Source: Candidatus Trichorickettsia mobilis
GTDB lineage: Bacteria > Pseudomonadota > Alphaproteobacteria > Rickettsiales > Rickettsiaceae
Direction: 5' to 3'
Length of the DNA stretch: 64,000 nt
NCBI RefSeq assembly: GCF_034366785.1
Contig: NZ_CP112932.1
Location: 1 to 64,000 of the forward strand
Below, one piece after another: positions 8,816 through 18,881 of this stretch (positions are counted from its first letter, which is position 1; the number at the start of each line of letters is the position of its first letter). Below the pieces are notes generated by a model. The model ran no database searches, was not told where the DNA came from, and saw only the letters and a list, made by a program, of their open reading frames with translations. The position numbers and the translations under genes were made by a program.

Positions 8816-9559
8816 ATGAAAAAATATATTACCAGTTTACTAGTTGTTTCAACGTTTTTCTTTGCAGGTTGTAATAATAAAGAATCCGCAAATATTCTTA
8901 AGTTTGGCACTTCTGCTGAATATCCACCATTTGAATATTATGACCATGGTGAAATCAAGGGTTTTGATATTGACTTGGCTAAATTGGTTGCTAAGGAATT
9001 AGGAAAAGAAGCGGTTTTTGAAAATATACAATTTAGCAGTATTTTGCCGGCTCTTACGGGCGGGCAGGTTGATATAGGGATTGCTACTATAACAATCACT
9101 GAAGAACGTCAGCAAAATTTTGATTTCTCAGAACCGTATTATAACGAGAATTTTGCTACATTGTATAAAGATGAGCAGCCTATTACCAATAAATCACAAT
9201 TATCCGGTAAGAAAATTGCCTGTCAGCTTGGGTCGACCATGGAAATATGGTTAAAAGCTAATATCCTTAAAGCAGAAATAATAGCTGTTGATCATAATAA
9301 TCAAGCTGTAGAAATGTTAAAGGCAGGCAATTCTGATGTTGTTTTTGTAAATGGGGTGCAGGGTGCCATATTTAGTAAAGAAAACCCAGGTTTATCTTAT
9401 GCGGTTATTGCTGAATCCGGCGATGGCTATGGCATGGCTTTTAATAAAGGTTCACCATTAAAAGATAAAGTAAATCTTGTTCTTAAAGCTTTAAAGGCGA
9501 GGGGTGAAATTAAAAAACTGGAAGCAAAATGGATGGAGAATATTGAATGGAAAAATTAA
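8816..9559 (+). CDS. Amino-acid ABC transporter, substrate-binding lipoprotein
   Basis: The 247-residue product is a family 3 extracellular solute-binding protein. Residues 1-18 form a lipoprotein signal peptide with lipobox FAGC, Cys19 being the lipidation site. The mature part starts with LKFGTSAEYPPFEYY and then GEIKGFDIDLAKLVAKELG, the typical ligand-binding front; QIQFSS-like and DIGIATITIT segments follow (here VDIGIATITITEERQQNFDFS). The cognate permease overlaps its end by 13 bases. Given argR and ARG boxes upstream, arginine or another basic amino acid is the likely ligand, but specificity cannot be read from sequence. Confidence 0.9.
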   Translation: MKKYITSLLVVSTFFFAGCNNKESANILKFGTSAEYPPFEYYDHGEIKGFDIDLAKLVAKELGKEAVFENIQFSSILPALTGGQVDIGIATITITEERQQNFDFSEPYYNENFATLYKDEQPITNKSQLSGKKIACQLGSTMEIWLKANILKAEIIAVDHNNQAVEMLKAGNSDVVFVNGVQGAIFSKENPGLSYAVIAESGDGYGMAFNKGSPLKDKVNLVLKALKARGEIKKLEAKWMENIEWKN

Positions 9560-10194
9560 TTCAGCATATTTCATTTATAGGTGGTGGAATTTTACTTACT
9601 TTACAACTTTTAATTGGTGGCATTCTTATCGGATTATTATTTGGGGCATTGTTAGCAATATTGCGATATAACAATATTGCCAATACTGTTATCAATCGTT
9701 TTATTTCAATAATACGTGGTACACCATTAATTTTACAACTTAGTTTTGTATATTTTCTGGCACCGATAATCATTGGAATTAAGTTAAATATTCTAGTAGC
9801 TGGCATATTAACTTTTGGATTAAATAGTTCTGCTTATATCGCAGAAATTCTAAGATCAGGGATTGAAAGTCTATCAAAAGGACAATTTGAAGCGGCAAAG
9901 ACTTTACAAATTCCAAATTTTTATATGTGGAAAGATATAATCTTGCCGCAAGTTGCTAGAAATATCTTGCCGGCAATGATAAATGAAGTAATCGGGTTGC
10001 TTAAAGAGACTGCTTTAATTTCAACAATTGGCGGCATGGATCTGTTACGTAGAGCCCAAGTAATAGCAGCTGAGCAATTTACTTATTTTATACCGCTTTG
10101 TATAGCAGGTTGTTATTATTATGGCTTAGTCTTATTAATTGAATATACTGGTAAAAAACTTGAATTGAGATGGAATTATGCTAAGCATAAATAA
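9547..10194 (+). CDS. Amino-acid ABC transporter, permease
   Basis: The 215-residue product is a His/Glu/Gln/Arg-type ABC permease. Membrane segments are visible at roughly 10-35, 55-80, 85-105 and 180-205. FISIIRGTPLILQLSFVYF contains the RGTPLxxQL motif of the family and EAAKTLQIPNFYMWKDIILP the EAA loop that contacts the ATPase. It overlaps the binding-protein gene upstream and the ATPase gene downstream (17 bases), so the three are one translationally coupled operon. It probably works as a homodimer in the inner membrane. Confidence 0.92.
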   Translation: MEKLIQHISFIGGGILLTLQLLIGGILIGLLFGALLAILRYNNIANTVINRFISIIRGTPLILQLSFVYFLAPIIIGIKLNILVAGILTFGLNSSAYIAEILRSGIESLSKGQFEAAKTLQIPNFYMWKDIILPQVARNILPAMINEVIGLLKETALISTIGGMDLLRRAQVIAAEQFTYFIPLCIAGCYYYGLVLLIEYTGKKLELRWNYAKHK

Positions 10195-10837
10195 TATTTA
10201 CAAGAAATATGGTACTAGCTTAGTCTTAAATAATATTAACTTGAACATAGAAACAAATAGTATTGTTGGTATTGCGGGGCCTTCTGGTGGAGGAAAATCA
10301 ACCTTACTTAGATGTATTCAAAAATTGGAAGAGTTGGATTCCGGGGAAATCATATTTACTGGTAAAAGTGGTTTTATGTTTCAAGATTTTCAGCTTTTTC
10401 CGCATATGACTATATTGAAAAATTTGGTTTACGCACCAAATATTCATGACAGAAAATCGCTAGCTAATCATAATAATAATGCTATTAGGCTATTGCAGAA
10501 TCTGGGCATGGCTGATAAGGTGGAATGTTTTCCTCACCAATTATCTGGTGGACAAAAACAAAGGGTTGCTCTGGCAAGAAGTTTAATGATGCAACCTGAA
10601 ATATTACTTTGTGATGAGCCTACTTCTGGTTTAGACGTGGCCACTATCATCGATGTGGTGTCTTTATTAATCTCTATACGCGATATGAAAGTAACTATGG
10701 TAATAGCCTCACATGATTTAGATTTCATAACTAAGATTGCTGATCGTGTGATATTATTAAAAAATGCAACGGTAGCAGCTGATGTCAGGTTACAAGATTT
10801 AGAAAATCCGATTCAATATTTAAAGGCTTTTTATTAA
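10178..10837 (+). CDS. Amino-acid ABC transporter, ATP-binding protein
   Basis: The 219-residue ATPase has Walker A GPSGGGKST at 34-42, a Q-loop in FMFQDFQLFPHMT, the signature LSGGQKQRVALARSL, Walker B ILLCDEPTSGLD and the switch histidine in IASHDLDF. It powers the permease encoded just upstream. It is about 20 residues shorter than most GlnQ/ArtP proteins; the shortening lies mainly in the loop after Walker A, and all catalytic motifs are present. It is the last gene of the ArgR-controlled operon; a repeat element begins 44 bases after its stop. Confidence 0.93.
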   Translation: MLSINNIYKKYGTSLVLNNINLNIETNSIVGIAGPSGGGKSTLLRCIQKLEELDSGEIIFTGKSGFMFQDFQLFPHMTILKNLVYAPNIHDRKSLANHNNNAIRLLQNLGMADKVECFPHQLSGGQKQRVALARSLMMQPEILLCDEPTSGLDVATIIDVVSLLISIRDMKVTMVIASHDLDFITKIADRVILLKNATVAADVRLQDLENPIQYLKAFY

Positions 10838-10880
10838 AATTATAATAGTTTATTAAACATTCTCTATTTTGAGGTAATAA

Positions 10881-11024
10881 TAGACCTCTTGCATAACCTA
10901 GAGACGGTTGAGGAATTTTTAGGAGACACGCAGGCGAGTACCGCAGCGTACCCTTGTACGTGAAGAACGGAGACAAGTTTTGACAACAAAATTACCAACC
11001 GGAATAGGTTATGCAAGAGGTCTA
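10881..11024. mobile_element. MITE-like element with 19-bp terminal inverted repeats
   Basis: TAGACCTCTTGCATAACCT at 10881-10899 is exactly reverse-complemented at 11006-11024; similarity continues inward imperfectly (CGGTTG and AATTTT against their complements). TA sits at both outer ends, as in the element at 2724. The interior carries a GTACCGCAGCGTACCCTTG motif related to the centre of family B. The right end abuts the ATG of the HIT gene and supplies AGAGG at ribosome-binding distance. Confidence 0.75.
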
Positions 11025-11453
11025 ATGAATAATGATATATTTTATCTTGATCCAAGATTAAGTAATGATAGCTTTGAACTGATAAACCTTGCATTAAGTA
11101 AAGTAATGCTGGTAAATAATTCTTTCTTTCCATGGGTTATGTTGATACCTAGAAAAAATAATTTAAAAGAAATAATCGACTTAAATCAACAAGACAGAAT
11201 AATTTTGATGGAGGAGATAAGTTTAGTTTCTCAAGTGATGATTGATGCCTTTGCTCCAGATAAATTAAATATAGCAGCTTTAGGCAATATAGTACCCCAG
11301 CTACACATTCACATTGTTGCCAGATATAGTCATGATCTTGCTTGGCCTCAACCGGTTTTTGGTGGTGATAAGAAAGCTTATGATCCGAATGTACGTAAAG
11401 ATATAACCGATAAATTAGTAAAGCTCGTAGAAAGCAGATGGCAACCAACATGA
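11025..11453 (+). CDS. HIT-family nucleotide hydrolase
   Basis: The 142-residue product is a histidine-triad protein of the Ap4A-hydrolase-like kind common in alphaproteobacteria. The signature PQLHIHIVARY lies near residues 88-98, followed by the subgroup's DLAWPQPVFG. HIT enzymes use the central histidine to attack the alpha-phosphate of dinucleotide polyphosphates or nucleoside phosphoramidates. A longer frame begins with TTG at 10980, but those 15 residues are encoded by the MITE; the ATG at 11025 begins the family-like MNNDIFYLDPRL. The only ribosome-binding site, AGAGG, is the MITE's terminal repeat. mutS overlaps the 3' end. Confidence 0.88.
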   Translation: MNNDIFYLDPRLSNDSFELINLALSKVMLVNNSFFPWVMLIPRKNNLKEIIDLNQQDRIILMEEISLVSQVMIDAFAPDKLNIAALGNIVPQLHIHIVARYSHDLAWPQPVFGGDKKAYDPNVRKDITDKLVKLVESRWQPT

Positions 11454-14113
11454 ACTTAGCTGAATTTCATCAAAAATATGGTTATGAACAATCTACTGTT
11501 GTTATGCAACAATATTTGGATCTTAAATTTGCTCATCTTGATTATTTGCTATTATTTCAAATGGGTGATTTTTATGAATTATTTTTTGAAGACGCAATTC
11601 TAGCTAGCAAAATCCTTGGTATTACTTTAACTAGGCGCGGCAAAATCGGTGAAGATGCTATTGCTATGTGTGGTGTTCCAGTGCATGCATTGGAACATTA
11701 TTTAAATAAATTACTTGAAGCAGAACAGAAAGTTGCCATTTGTCAGCAGCTCGAAACTCCAGAAGATGCAAGAAAAAGAGGAGGTTACAAGGCGATAGTT
11801 AGAAGAGAAGTAACACGAATTATAACCCCTGGTACTATTACTGAAGATATATTAGTAAGTACAGCAACGCCAAATTATTTAACCAGTGTAGTCACAGTAA
11901 AAGATAAAGCAGCAATCTGTTATGTGGATCTGTCTACATCTTTTATTGCTGTAGTTGAATTGCCGTTATCGGAGGTGGTTAATGAGCTGGCTAAGCTGGC
12001 TTCAAAAGAAATTTTATTAAGTGATAGCCTAAGAGCCGGAGCATTAGCAGAAGCAATCCATAAGTTATTACAACCAATTACTTTTCAGGTTAATAGTTTT
12101 TTTAGCACCAATAAAACTCTAAAAATTATTTTAGATTTTTATAATATCTCGGATATCAGCGCTATTGGCGAAGTTTCAGAATTACAGATCAGTGCTATTG
12201 GTAGTATTCTTGAATATTTATCATTAACTCAAAAACAGCACCTAAATAAGTTACCTTTCCCTAAAATTGTAAACTACCATCATTTCATGAATATTGATAT
12301 TGCTGCTAGGCGTAACCTGGAATTAACGGTAAATCTTAGCGGTCACGTTAAAGGTAGTGTTTTAGGTGTTATTGATCATACTATTACCAAAGCTGGTAGT
12401 CGTCTTTTATATCAATTCCTATCCGCTCCCTTAACTCAGATTGCGGCCATAAATGACCGTTTAGCAATAGTTGATTTCTTTTATAATAATTTAGTAATAA
12501 CAACAAAAATCAGGGGCTTATTCAAAAAAGTTGACGATCTTGAACGTTGTTTGACGAGAGTAATTATGGGTCGTAGTTTACCTAGGGATTTATTAGGTAT
12601 AAAAAATACTCTGGCTGTAGCTCTAGAAATTAAGGCGCTGTTTATCAGTAATTTTAGTATAAAGTTAGCTGATAATATAGAGCACTTAACTCAATTTTTA
12701 TCCGGAGATACTGAATTATATGAGCTAATCAGTCAATCGATACTGGACACTGCTCCAAATAGTTTAAGTGAAGGCGGCATTATTCGCCCTGAATATCACC
12801 CACGAGTAGCAGAATTATACATGTTAATCAATGACGGTAAAACTCATATTGATAAGCTTAAAATAAAGTATCAGCAGGAAACTGGTATTGAAAATTTAAA
12901 AATATCGCATAATAACGTTATTGGCTTGTTTATTGAAATTACTGCACGTCATAGTAATAAAATTACTGATGAGCAGTTTATCCACCGGCAAACTACTGCT
13001 AATGCGGTGCGTTATACTACTGTTGAGTTACAGAAACTGGAAAGTGATATGGTTAATGCGCGTAGTCTGGTGGTAGCCTTTGAACAGGAGTTGTATGTTA
13101 AGATATGTCAGCAAGTTATTGATAAATCAACTATTATAGCTAGATTAGCTGAGAGCTTAAGCGCTCTTGATGTATTTTGTAATCTGGGTTACATTGCTGA
13201 TGAATATAATTATACCAAACCCGAAATTGTTGATGATAGTAGTTTTGTGGTAAATGCCGGCAGACATCCGGTCGTAGAAAGAAGTCAGAACATCAATAGT
13301 AAATCATTTACTCATAATGATTGTGTTCTTTCTGAGCAAAATCGCATTCAGCTATTAACCGGACCAAATATGTCTGGTAAAAGTACTTTTTTAAGGCAGA
13401 ATGCGATTATCACCATCTTAGCGCAAATTGGAAGTTTTGTGCCGGCAAGTTTTGCAAAAATAGGCATAGTTGATAAGATTTTTAGTCGTATTGGTTCTGG
13501 CGATGATCTGTTCAAAGGGCAGTCTACTTTTATGGTTGAGATGCTAGAAACTTCAGCAATTTTAGCGCAAGCTACCAGTAAATCACTGATTATTCTTGAT
13601 GAGGTTGGTAGAGGTACTTCAACTTATGATGGTGTTGCTATTGCTTGGGCGGTACTTGAATATGTGCATGATACTTTAAGATGTAGATGTTTGTTTGCTA
13701 GCCATTATCATGAATTGATTAAGCTTGATAAATTATTACCAGCTTTAACTAACTATACTATGGATATTGAAGAACTAGGCAATGAAATTTTATTTTTACA
13801 CCGAATCATTCCAGGCCATGCTGATAAATCATATGGAGTACATGTGGCTCAGCTTGCTGGACTGCCGTCAGCAGTAATATTAAGAGCCAATGAAATTTTA
13901 CAGAAATTTGAAAATATTAGTGATAAACAGGAAAAAAAGATATTAAATACTGAATCTAATAATTTAAGTTTATTTAATTTCAATAATAGCGCTCAAGAAA
14001 TAAAAATAGCGAAATACAGTAAGATAGTACAAGAACTTGGTAGTATCAATCCAGACAATTTATCACCAAAAGAGGCGTTAGAAGTACTCTATATCTTAAG
14101 AAGCATGATGTAA
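11438..14113 (+). CDS. mutS: DNA mismatch repair protein MutS
   Basis: MutS recognises mismatches and starts repair with MutL. In the 891-residue product the mismatch-reading F-x-E motif is at F45-Y-E47 (MGDFYELFFEDA). The ATPase has Walker A GPNMSGKST, then FMVEMLETSAIL, Walker B SLIILDEVGRGTSTYDG and the ASHYHEL switch. Length is normal. ATG at 11438 gives MATNMNLAEF; the ATG at 11450 overlaps the HIT stop as ATGA and is an equally good start for translational coupling. recJ begins three bases after the stop, so HIT, mutS and recJ form one repair-leaning transcription unit. Confidence 0.97.
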   Translation: MATNMNLAEFHQKYGYEQSTVVMQQYLDLKFAHLDYLLLFQMGDFYELFFEDAILASKILGITLTRRGKIGEDAIAMCGVPVHALEHYLNKLLEAEQKVAICQQLETPEDARKRGGYKAIVRREVTRIITPGTITEDILVSTATPNYLTSVVTVKDKAAICYVDLSTSFIAVVELPLSEVVNELAKLASKEILLSDSLRAGALAEAIHKLLQPITFQVNSFFSTNKTLKIILDFYNISDISAIGEVSELQISAIGSILEYLSLTQKQHLNKLPFPKIVNYHHFMNIDIAARRNLELTVNLSGHVKGSVLGVIDHTITKAGSRLLYQFLSAPLTQIAAINDRLAIVDFFYNNLVITTKIRGLFKKVDDLERCLTRVIMGRSLPRDLLGIKNTLAVALEIKALFISNFSIKLADNIEHLTQFLSGDTELYELISQSILDTAPNSLSEGGIIRPEYHPRVAELYMLINDGKTHIDKLKIKYQQETGIENLKISHNNVIGLFIEITARHSNKITDEQFIHRQTTANAVRYTTVELQKLESDMVNARSLVVAFEQELYVKICQQVIDKSTIIARLAESLSALDVFCNLGYIADEYNYTKPEIVDDSSFVVNAGRHPVVERSQNINSKSFTHNDCVLSEQNRIQLLTGPNMSGKSTFLRQNAIITILAQIGSFVPASFAKIGIVDKIFSRIGSGDDLFKGQSTFMVEMLETSAILAQATSKSLIILDEVGRGTSTYDGVAIAWAVLEYVHDTLRCRCLFASHYHELIKLDKLLPALTNYTMDIEELGNEILFLHRIIPGHADKSYGVHVAQLAGLPSAVILRANEILQKFENISDKQEKKILNTESNNLSLFNFNNSAQEIKIAKYSKIVQELGSINPDNLSPKEALEVLYILRSMM

Positions 14114-14116
14114 ATT

Positions 14117-15868
14117 ATGAGGAAATCAGTAAATGGTAAAATCTGGCAACAGAATCCATTAAACGAAAATTATATTCGAGATTTAAGTAATCAGTTAGTA
14201 ATCAGTGATTTGCTGGCAAAATTATTATCATTTAGAACTAGCTCGCTGACAGAGGCTTCTGAATTTTTATCGCCAAAAATCAAGAACTTATTACCAGATC
14301 CTCTGCATTTACTAGATATGGATAAAGCGGTTGCCAGGACAGTCACTGCAATCAAAAATAAGCAAAAAATTTGTATATTTGCTGATTATGACGTTGATGG
14401 TGCTACTTCCAGTGCCTTGCTCAAATTATTTTTTCAAGATATTGGTGTAGCAGTTGATATTTATGTTCCGGATAGAATTCTAGAAGGATATGGCCCAAAT
14501 ATGACGGCGATGCAGCGTATTCGTGATGTTGGTACAGAATTGGTGATTACTGTAGATTGTGGCACGGTAGCTTTTGAGGCTGTAGAGCATGCCAATAATA
14601 TTGGACTTGAAGTAATAGTAATCGATCACCACCTAAGTGTTGAGGGAATACCAAATGCCATTGCCGTGGTTAATCCAAATCGTATTGATGAAATTAGTGA
14701 ATATAAATACCTAGCGGCCGTTGGAGTGTCGTTTTTATTTATTGTCGCATTAAGGACAAAGCTGATAAATGATGGTTACTTTAAAGGACAGTTACCACCA
14801 AATTTAATGCAATATCTAGATTTAGTAGCACTTGGAACCGTATGTGATGTGATGCCGATAATTGCTTTAAATAGGGCTTTTGTTGCTCAAGGGCTTAAAA
14901 TAATGCTGCAACGTCAGAATATTGGCCTTAAAACATTATGTGATAATACTAATATAGCAGAGAAATTAAATTGTTATCATTTAGGCTTTGTTATTGGTCC
15001 ACGGATCAATGCTGGTGGTAGAGTAGGGAAGGCTAGCCTTGGTGCAAATTTATTATCTACTAATATAATAAGTGAAGCTATAAAATTTTCTCAGGAATTG
15101 GAAGTATATAACAGTGAACGAAAGACTATAGAACTGCTAATACTTGAAGAAGCAATCGCAAAAGCAGAAGCTCAAAGCAGTGAAAATATACTGTTTATTG
15201 TTGGAGAAGGGTGGCATATAGGAGTTATTGGCATTATCGCAAGCCGGTTGAAAGATAAGTTTAATAAGCCAACAGCGGTGATTGCATTAAATAATGGTAT
15301 AGGCAAAGCTTCGTGTCGTTCAATTAAAAATATTGATTTTGGTAGTAAGATTATTAATGCTAAGCATCAAGGCCTAATTGTAAATGGAGGAGGTCATGCA
15401 ATGGCTGGAGGTTTTACTGTGGTGCAAGAGCAGTTAACGGCGCTTCAACAATATTTTAATCAGTCATGTTCGCTTGATGAGATGAGTGTTGATGAACAGT
15501 GTATGGTTTATTATGATGCAGAGCTAACCAGCAAAAGCCTAACTCCAACATTTATGGAAGAGATAAACCGTTTAGAGCCATTTGGTAATGGTAATCCTGA
15601 ACCAATATTTAAATTCTCTAATCTCTTTGTCTTAAAAGCAAATATTGTTGGCACTAATCATATTAGTTGTTTATTAGCTCCTAATAAAGATAGTTATAAT
15701 AATAAGTCGATCAGCGCAATAGCGTTTAATGCGATTGATAGTGCAATTGCTGATATTTTACTAAATGCGAAACCTTATACCTTATCTGTCATTGGTACAT
15801 TAAAATTAAACAGCTGGCAACAAATGACAAAAATTCAATTGCAGATAAAAGATATTATTATAGAGTGA
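14117..15868 (+). CDS. recJ: Single-stranded-DNA-specific exonuclease RecJ
   Basis: RecJ is a 5'-3' single-strand exonuclease used in recombination and in mismatch and base excision repair. The 583-residue product has the DHH-phosphoesterase motifs: FADYDVDGATS near 91-101, VIDHHLS near 170 holding the DHH, the motif IV Asp in LDLVALGTVCDVMP, and the DHHA1 motif NGGGHAMAGGF near 428. An OB-fold C-terminus follows. The start three bases after mutS implies coupling. Length is near the usual 560-580. Confidence 0.96.
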   Translation: MRKSVNGKIWQQNPLNENYIRDLSNQLVISDLLAKLLSFRTSSLTEASEFLSPKIKNLLPDPLHLLDMDKAVARTVTAIKNKQKICIFADYDVDGATSSALLKLFFQDIGVAVDIYVPDRILEGYGPNMTAMQRIRDVGTELVITVDCGTVAFEAVEHANNIGLEVIVIDHHLSVEGIPNAIAVVNPNRIDEISEYKYLAAVGVSFLFIVALRTKLINDGYFKGQLPPNLMQYLDLVALGTVCDVMPIIALNRAFVAQGLKIMLQRQNIGLKTLCDNTNIAEKLNCYHLGFVIGPRINAGGRVGKASLGANLLSTNIISEAIKFSQELEVYNSERKTIELLILEEAIAKAEAQSSENILFIVGEGWHIGVIGIIASRLKDKFNKPTAVIALNNGIGKASCRSIKNIDFGSKIINAKHQGLIVNGGGHAMAGGFTVVQEQLTALQQYFNQSCSLDEMSVDEQCMVYYDAELTSKSLTPTFMEEINRLEPFGNGNPEPIFKFSNLFVLKANIVGTNHISCLLAPNKDSYNNKSISAIAFNAIDSAIADILLNAKPYTLSVIGTLKLNSWQQMTKIQLQIKDIIIE

Positions 15869-15927
15869 AGCGTTGTTCATGATTTTAGAAAAAGTCGTCT
15901 GAGCTTAGAGCTTGTTAAAAATCGAAG

Positions 15928-16434
15928 CTATGCACCTAGTAATAATGAAGATAATACTTCAGAAAATTCATCGATGACGGCTTGATATAGTTTACGTTTA
16001 AAAGGAATAATAATTATTGGCAATTCTGCAAAACTAACCCATCGCCATTCACTAAATTCTGGATTATACGCGTTAATATTAATATCATGATCGGATCCAG
16101 TGAATCTAATCAAAAACCAGCGTTGTTTCTGTCCACGAAAACTACCATTCCACAATTTTGGAATTAAAAATTTAGGCAAATCATAACTGTACCAATATTT
16201 ACTTTCTGCCAAAATATAGCCCTTATCAGAACCAATTTCTTCTGCCATTTCTCGCATTGCTGCACTGCTTGGAGTTTCTCCGAGGTCAATACCACCCTGA
16301 GGCATCTGCCATGCTTCAACTCTAGTATCAACACGTTTACCAACAAACACCATATTTTTGTCATTGATTATCATCATCCCGACTCCTGGCCGATATGGTA
16401 AAGTGCTGTAATTTTTTTGCATAATATTATTCAC
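15928..16434 (-). CDS. rppH: RNA pyrophosphohydrolase (Nudix)
   Basis: RppH removes pyrophosphate from triphosphorylated mRNA 5' ends and so starts decay. The 168-residue product opens with [13 protein letters not shown] and has a complete Nudix box from G47 to G68 ([20 protein letters not shown] with IG next), including E53, R61, E62, E65 and E66. WQMPQGGID and [10 protein letters not shown] fit the RppH/InvA subgroup. Its first codons overlap the end of the deacetylase gene by four bases, so it is the last gene of the minus-strand operon ctpA, deacetylase, rppH. Confidence 0.94.
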   Translation of the reverse strand: MNNIMQKNYSTLPYRPGVGMMIINDKNMVFVGKRVDTRVEAWQMPQGGIDLGETPSSAAMREMAEEIGSDKGYILAESKYWYSYDLPKFLIPKLWNGSFRGQKQRWFLIRFTGSDHDININAYNPEFSEWRWVSFAELPIIIIPFKRKLYQAVIDEFSEVLSSLLLGA

Positions 16435-17363
16435 AGATCTGACTCTTTGAATAATTCAGATATTGGCACTAGTTCAATATTATGCTGTTTTAATTTTGGT
16501 AGCCAATCTTTTATTATATCTAGAGTAATAGCATAACCATGCACATAAGCTATAGCAGTTTTATCTGTTTTTGCTTGTTCTATTAATAAATCAAGCTTTT
16601 TCTTTATTTCTTCATCTTCCGCTTCTTGATCTATTATTATACTAGTTGGCATAATTTGTTTTTTACCTAAGATATATTTCGGTAAAACTGTATTTATATC
16701 TTTACCGACTATAAAAATAAGTTTCCTGGCAATCAATTCCTCTAGTATTAAATTTATAAAATTATGGTTATTAATGAAATTTTCTTGATTTTTACTATAG
16801 ACTCCATGATATCCACTACAAGTAGCTAATATATTTTTTAACTTCTTAATATTTTCATCAGCAGAGAAATTAGTACTAAGTCCATGATTAGTATAATGAT
16901 CTGTTTCAAATGGTATATTAATGTATATTTCATGACCATCTTCTTTAGCTTTATACAACAAAGGTTTTAAGCTTGTAGTATATGGCAAAAATCCTAAAGC
17001 AATCTGAGGTGGCATAGTTAAAGCAAGCTCTGTCAGTAATCTATTTAATCCAAGGTTAGTAATAATTATTGCTATGCGGGGATGTTGAGTTCGGTGAATA
17101 AATTTATGGCCATCATCTATTTTTGCTTCTTTATGTTCAGTAGTTTTTTGTTCTGGGCTGGGGTTTAAAACAGCTTCGCTATTTTGAGCTAGTTTTTTTA
17201 AATCAAAAAATATGTATTGTTGAAGTTTAGTGGCTATTGCAACTTGCTGTGGTTGAATAACAAATACTCCAAATATTAATAGTGCCAAGGTTGCAGAGCC
17301 AAGCAAGATATTAATAATAATCAAATAATTTTTGATACGTTTTTTATTGGTGTACATATCCAT
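16431..17363 (-). CDS. Divergent polysaccharide deacetylase family membrane protein
   Basis: The product has a basic N-terminus, one membrane helix (about 12-32, [20 protein letters not shown]) and a periplasmic domain with [30 protein letters not shown] and [11 protein letters not shown], matching the divergent polysaccharide deacetylase (YibQ-like) family. The enzymatic activity of this family is not well established. A longer frame opens at 17438, but its first 25 residues are encoded by a family B repeat, so I place the start at the ATG 17363 (the ATG at 17357 is an alternative). The position between ctpA and rppH is the usual alphaproteobacterial order. Confidence 0.85.
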   Translation of the reverse strand: MDMYTNKKRIKNYLIIINILLGSATLALLIFGVFVIQPQQVAIATKLQQYIFFDLKKLAQNSEAVLNPSPEQKTTEHKEAKIDDGHKFIHRTQHPRIAIIITNLGLNRLLTELALTMPPQIALGFLPYTTSLKPLLYKAKEDGHEIYINIPFETDHYTNHGLSTNFSADENIKKLKNILATCSGYHGVYSKNQENFINNHNFINLILEELIARKLIFIVGKDINTVLPKYILGKKQIMPTSIIIDQEAEDEEIKKKLDLLIEQAKTDKTAIAYVHGYAITLDIIKDWLPKLKQHNIELVPISELFKESDL

Positions 17364-17395
17364 ATATACATGTGTGCTTTTAGGCTTGAGTTTGA

Positions 17396-17525
17396 GTATA
17401 CTGCGCAATAGCTGCGAATTGCTCTTTGATTTTATCAAAGATTCAGGTGCTCACATAGAGCTTACTATGCTGCGCGCCTTCACCTCTCAAAATCAAATTC
17501 AATTCTTGAAAGATGAGCAGTATAC
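17396..17525. repeat. Repeat family B, copy 2, inside an operon
   Basis: Bounded by GTATACTGC (17396-17404) and GCAGTATAC (17517-17525). Inside are TGCGAATTGC, GGTGCTCAC and a TTGAAAGATG end, in the family order but more decayed. It separates ctpA from the deacetylase gene, ends two bases from the ctpA stop codon and supplies a spurious N-terminal extension to the deacetylase frame. Confidence 0.65.
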
Positions 17526-17527
17526 CA

Positions 17528-18868
17528 TTACTTATTTTTACTTAAAATTAATCCACGAATTAAATCATAAGCTCTAGCAAATTGGTAATCCTTTTTATAC
17601 AGCTCTGACGGTTGATAATTCTCAGCTTTTTCTATTTTTAATTCTGGCTTATCTTTATCTTTTTTAAGTTTATCTTTGTCTTTTTTTTGCTCATTATCTT
17701 TTAAGTCTTTATTATCATTTTTTAAATAGTTTTTTAAAGAAGATTCAGAAAAACGTCTCTCTTCATTTTTTTGTCCAGGATACTCAACTTTTGCTGGCTC
17801 AATAATGATATCTGGTTCAATACCTTCAGCCTGGATCGAACGACCTAAAGGTGTATAATATCTAGCAGTAGTGAGCTTGACTGCAGCCCTAGGGCTGACT
17901 TGTACAAAAGTTTGAACTGAGCCTTTGCCAAAAGATTTAGTACCAAGAATTATTGCTCGTTTATAATCCTGTAAAGCACCGGCAACAATTTCAGAAGCAG
18001 ATGCTGACCCCGAATTGATTAAAACTACTATCGGAACATTTGGCGCTTTTGCGGTAAATTTACTAGCAGTAAGCACTGAATTATTAGTATCAGTACGACC
18101 TTTAGTACTTACAATAGTTCCTGAGTCAATAAAATATTCACTGACAGCGATTGCTTGATCCAATAAACCACCTGGATTGTTTCGTAAGTCAAGTATAATA
18201 CCTTTAATGCCACCATCAGCAGTGTTGCTAGCCTCAACACTTTTGAAAGCTTTTTTCATCTCTTGGATAGTATGTTCATTAAATGTCACAATCCTTACAT
18301 AAGCGATTCCACCTTCTTCTAAATGAGACTTGATTGGTTTGATTTTTACTATTTCTCTGGTTAATTCAACATCTTGTGGCTTAACTTCATCATTTTTAAT
18401 GACAAATAACTTTACCTTAGTACCAGGTTCACCTCGCATTTCTTTGACGGCTTTATTAAAACCAATGGTCGACACTAATTCATCATTTACTCCAACTATA
18501 TAATCTCCAGCTTTAATACCTGCTTTGTCGGCTGGTAAGTCATCAATCGGTGAGATTACTTTGATTGCACCATTATCATACATCACTTCAACACCAATAC
18601 CGCCAAATTCACCTTTAGTCTGATTAATAAAATCGTCTAAATCTTCATCAGTATAATAACCGGAATGAGGATCGAGAGAAGTTAACATGCCATTAATTGC
18701 AGAATCAGTCATTTTTTGTTTATCAGGATCTTGTACATAATCTTTATTGATGCGTTCAAAAATTTCCTGAAATTGCTTATAATATATCTGGTTCGATGTT
18801 TGTTTATCCGCAAGTGCATATGTGCAAATAAGTAAAACAATATTAAATGTGATTAGGCGTAAATACAT
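17528..18868 (-). CDS. ctpA: Carboxyl-terminal processing protease (S41)
   Basis: CtpA/Prc proteases cut periplasmic proteins near their C-termini. The 446-residue product has a signal peptide at 1-20, a PDZ domain around 85-170 (EFGGIGVEVMYDNG, AGIKAGDYIVGVND) and the protease core with Ser288 in NSGSASASEI and Lys315 in SFGKGSVQ, the catalytic dyad. The C-terminal 70 residues are highly charged and lysine-rich. It is the first gene of the operon leading to the deacetylase and rppH; parE ends 13 bases upstream of it. Confidence 0.95.
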   Translation of the reverse strand: MYLRLITFNIVLLICTYALADKQTSNQIYYKQFQEIFERINKDYVQDPDKQKMTDSAINGMLTSLDPHSGYYTDEDLDDFINQTKGEFGGIGVEVMYDNGAIKVISPIDDLPADKAGIKAGDYIVGVNDELVSTIGFNKAVKEMRGEPGTKVKLFVIKNDEVKPQDVELTREIVKIKPIKSHLEEGGIAYVRIVTFNEHTIQEMKKAFKSVEASNTADGGIKGIILDLRNNPGGLLDQAIAVSEYFIDSGTIVSTKGRTDTNNSVLTASKFTAKAPNVPIVVLINSGSASASEIVAGALQDYKRAIILGTKSFGKGSVQTFVQVSPRAAVKLTTARYYTPLGRSIQAEGIEPDIIIEPAKVEYPGQKNEERRFSESSLKNYLKNDNKDLKDNEQKKDKDKLKKDKDKPELKIEKAENYQPSELYKKDYQFARAYDLIRGLILSKNK

Positions 18869-18881
18869 ATTTAACTACTTT

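Noticed and set aside
10980-11024. TTG start of the HIT gene
   Set aside because: The 15 residues are encoded by the MITE and do not belong to the HIT family.
17364-17438. N-terminal extension of the deacetylase gene
   Set aside because: These 25 codons lie in a family B repeat and precede the natural basic N-terminus and membrane helix; a start at 17363 is more likely.
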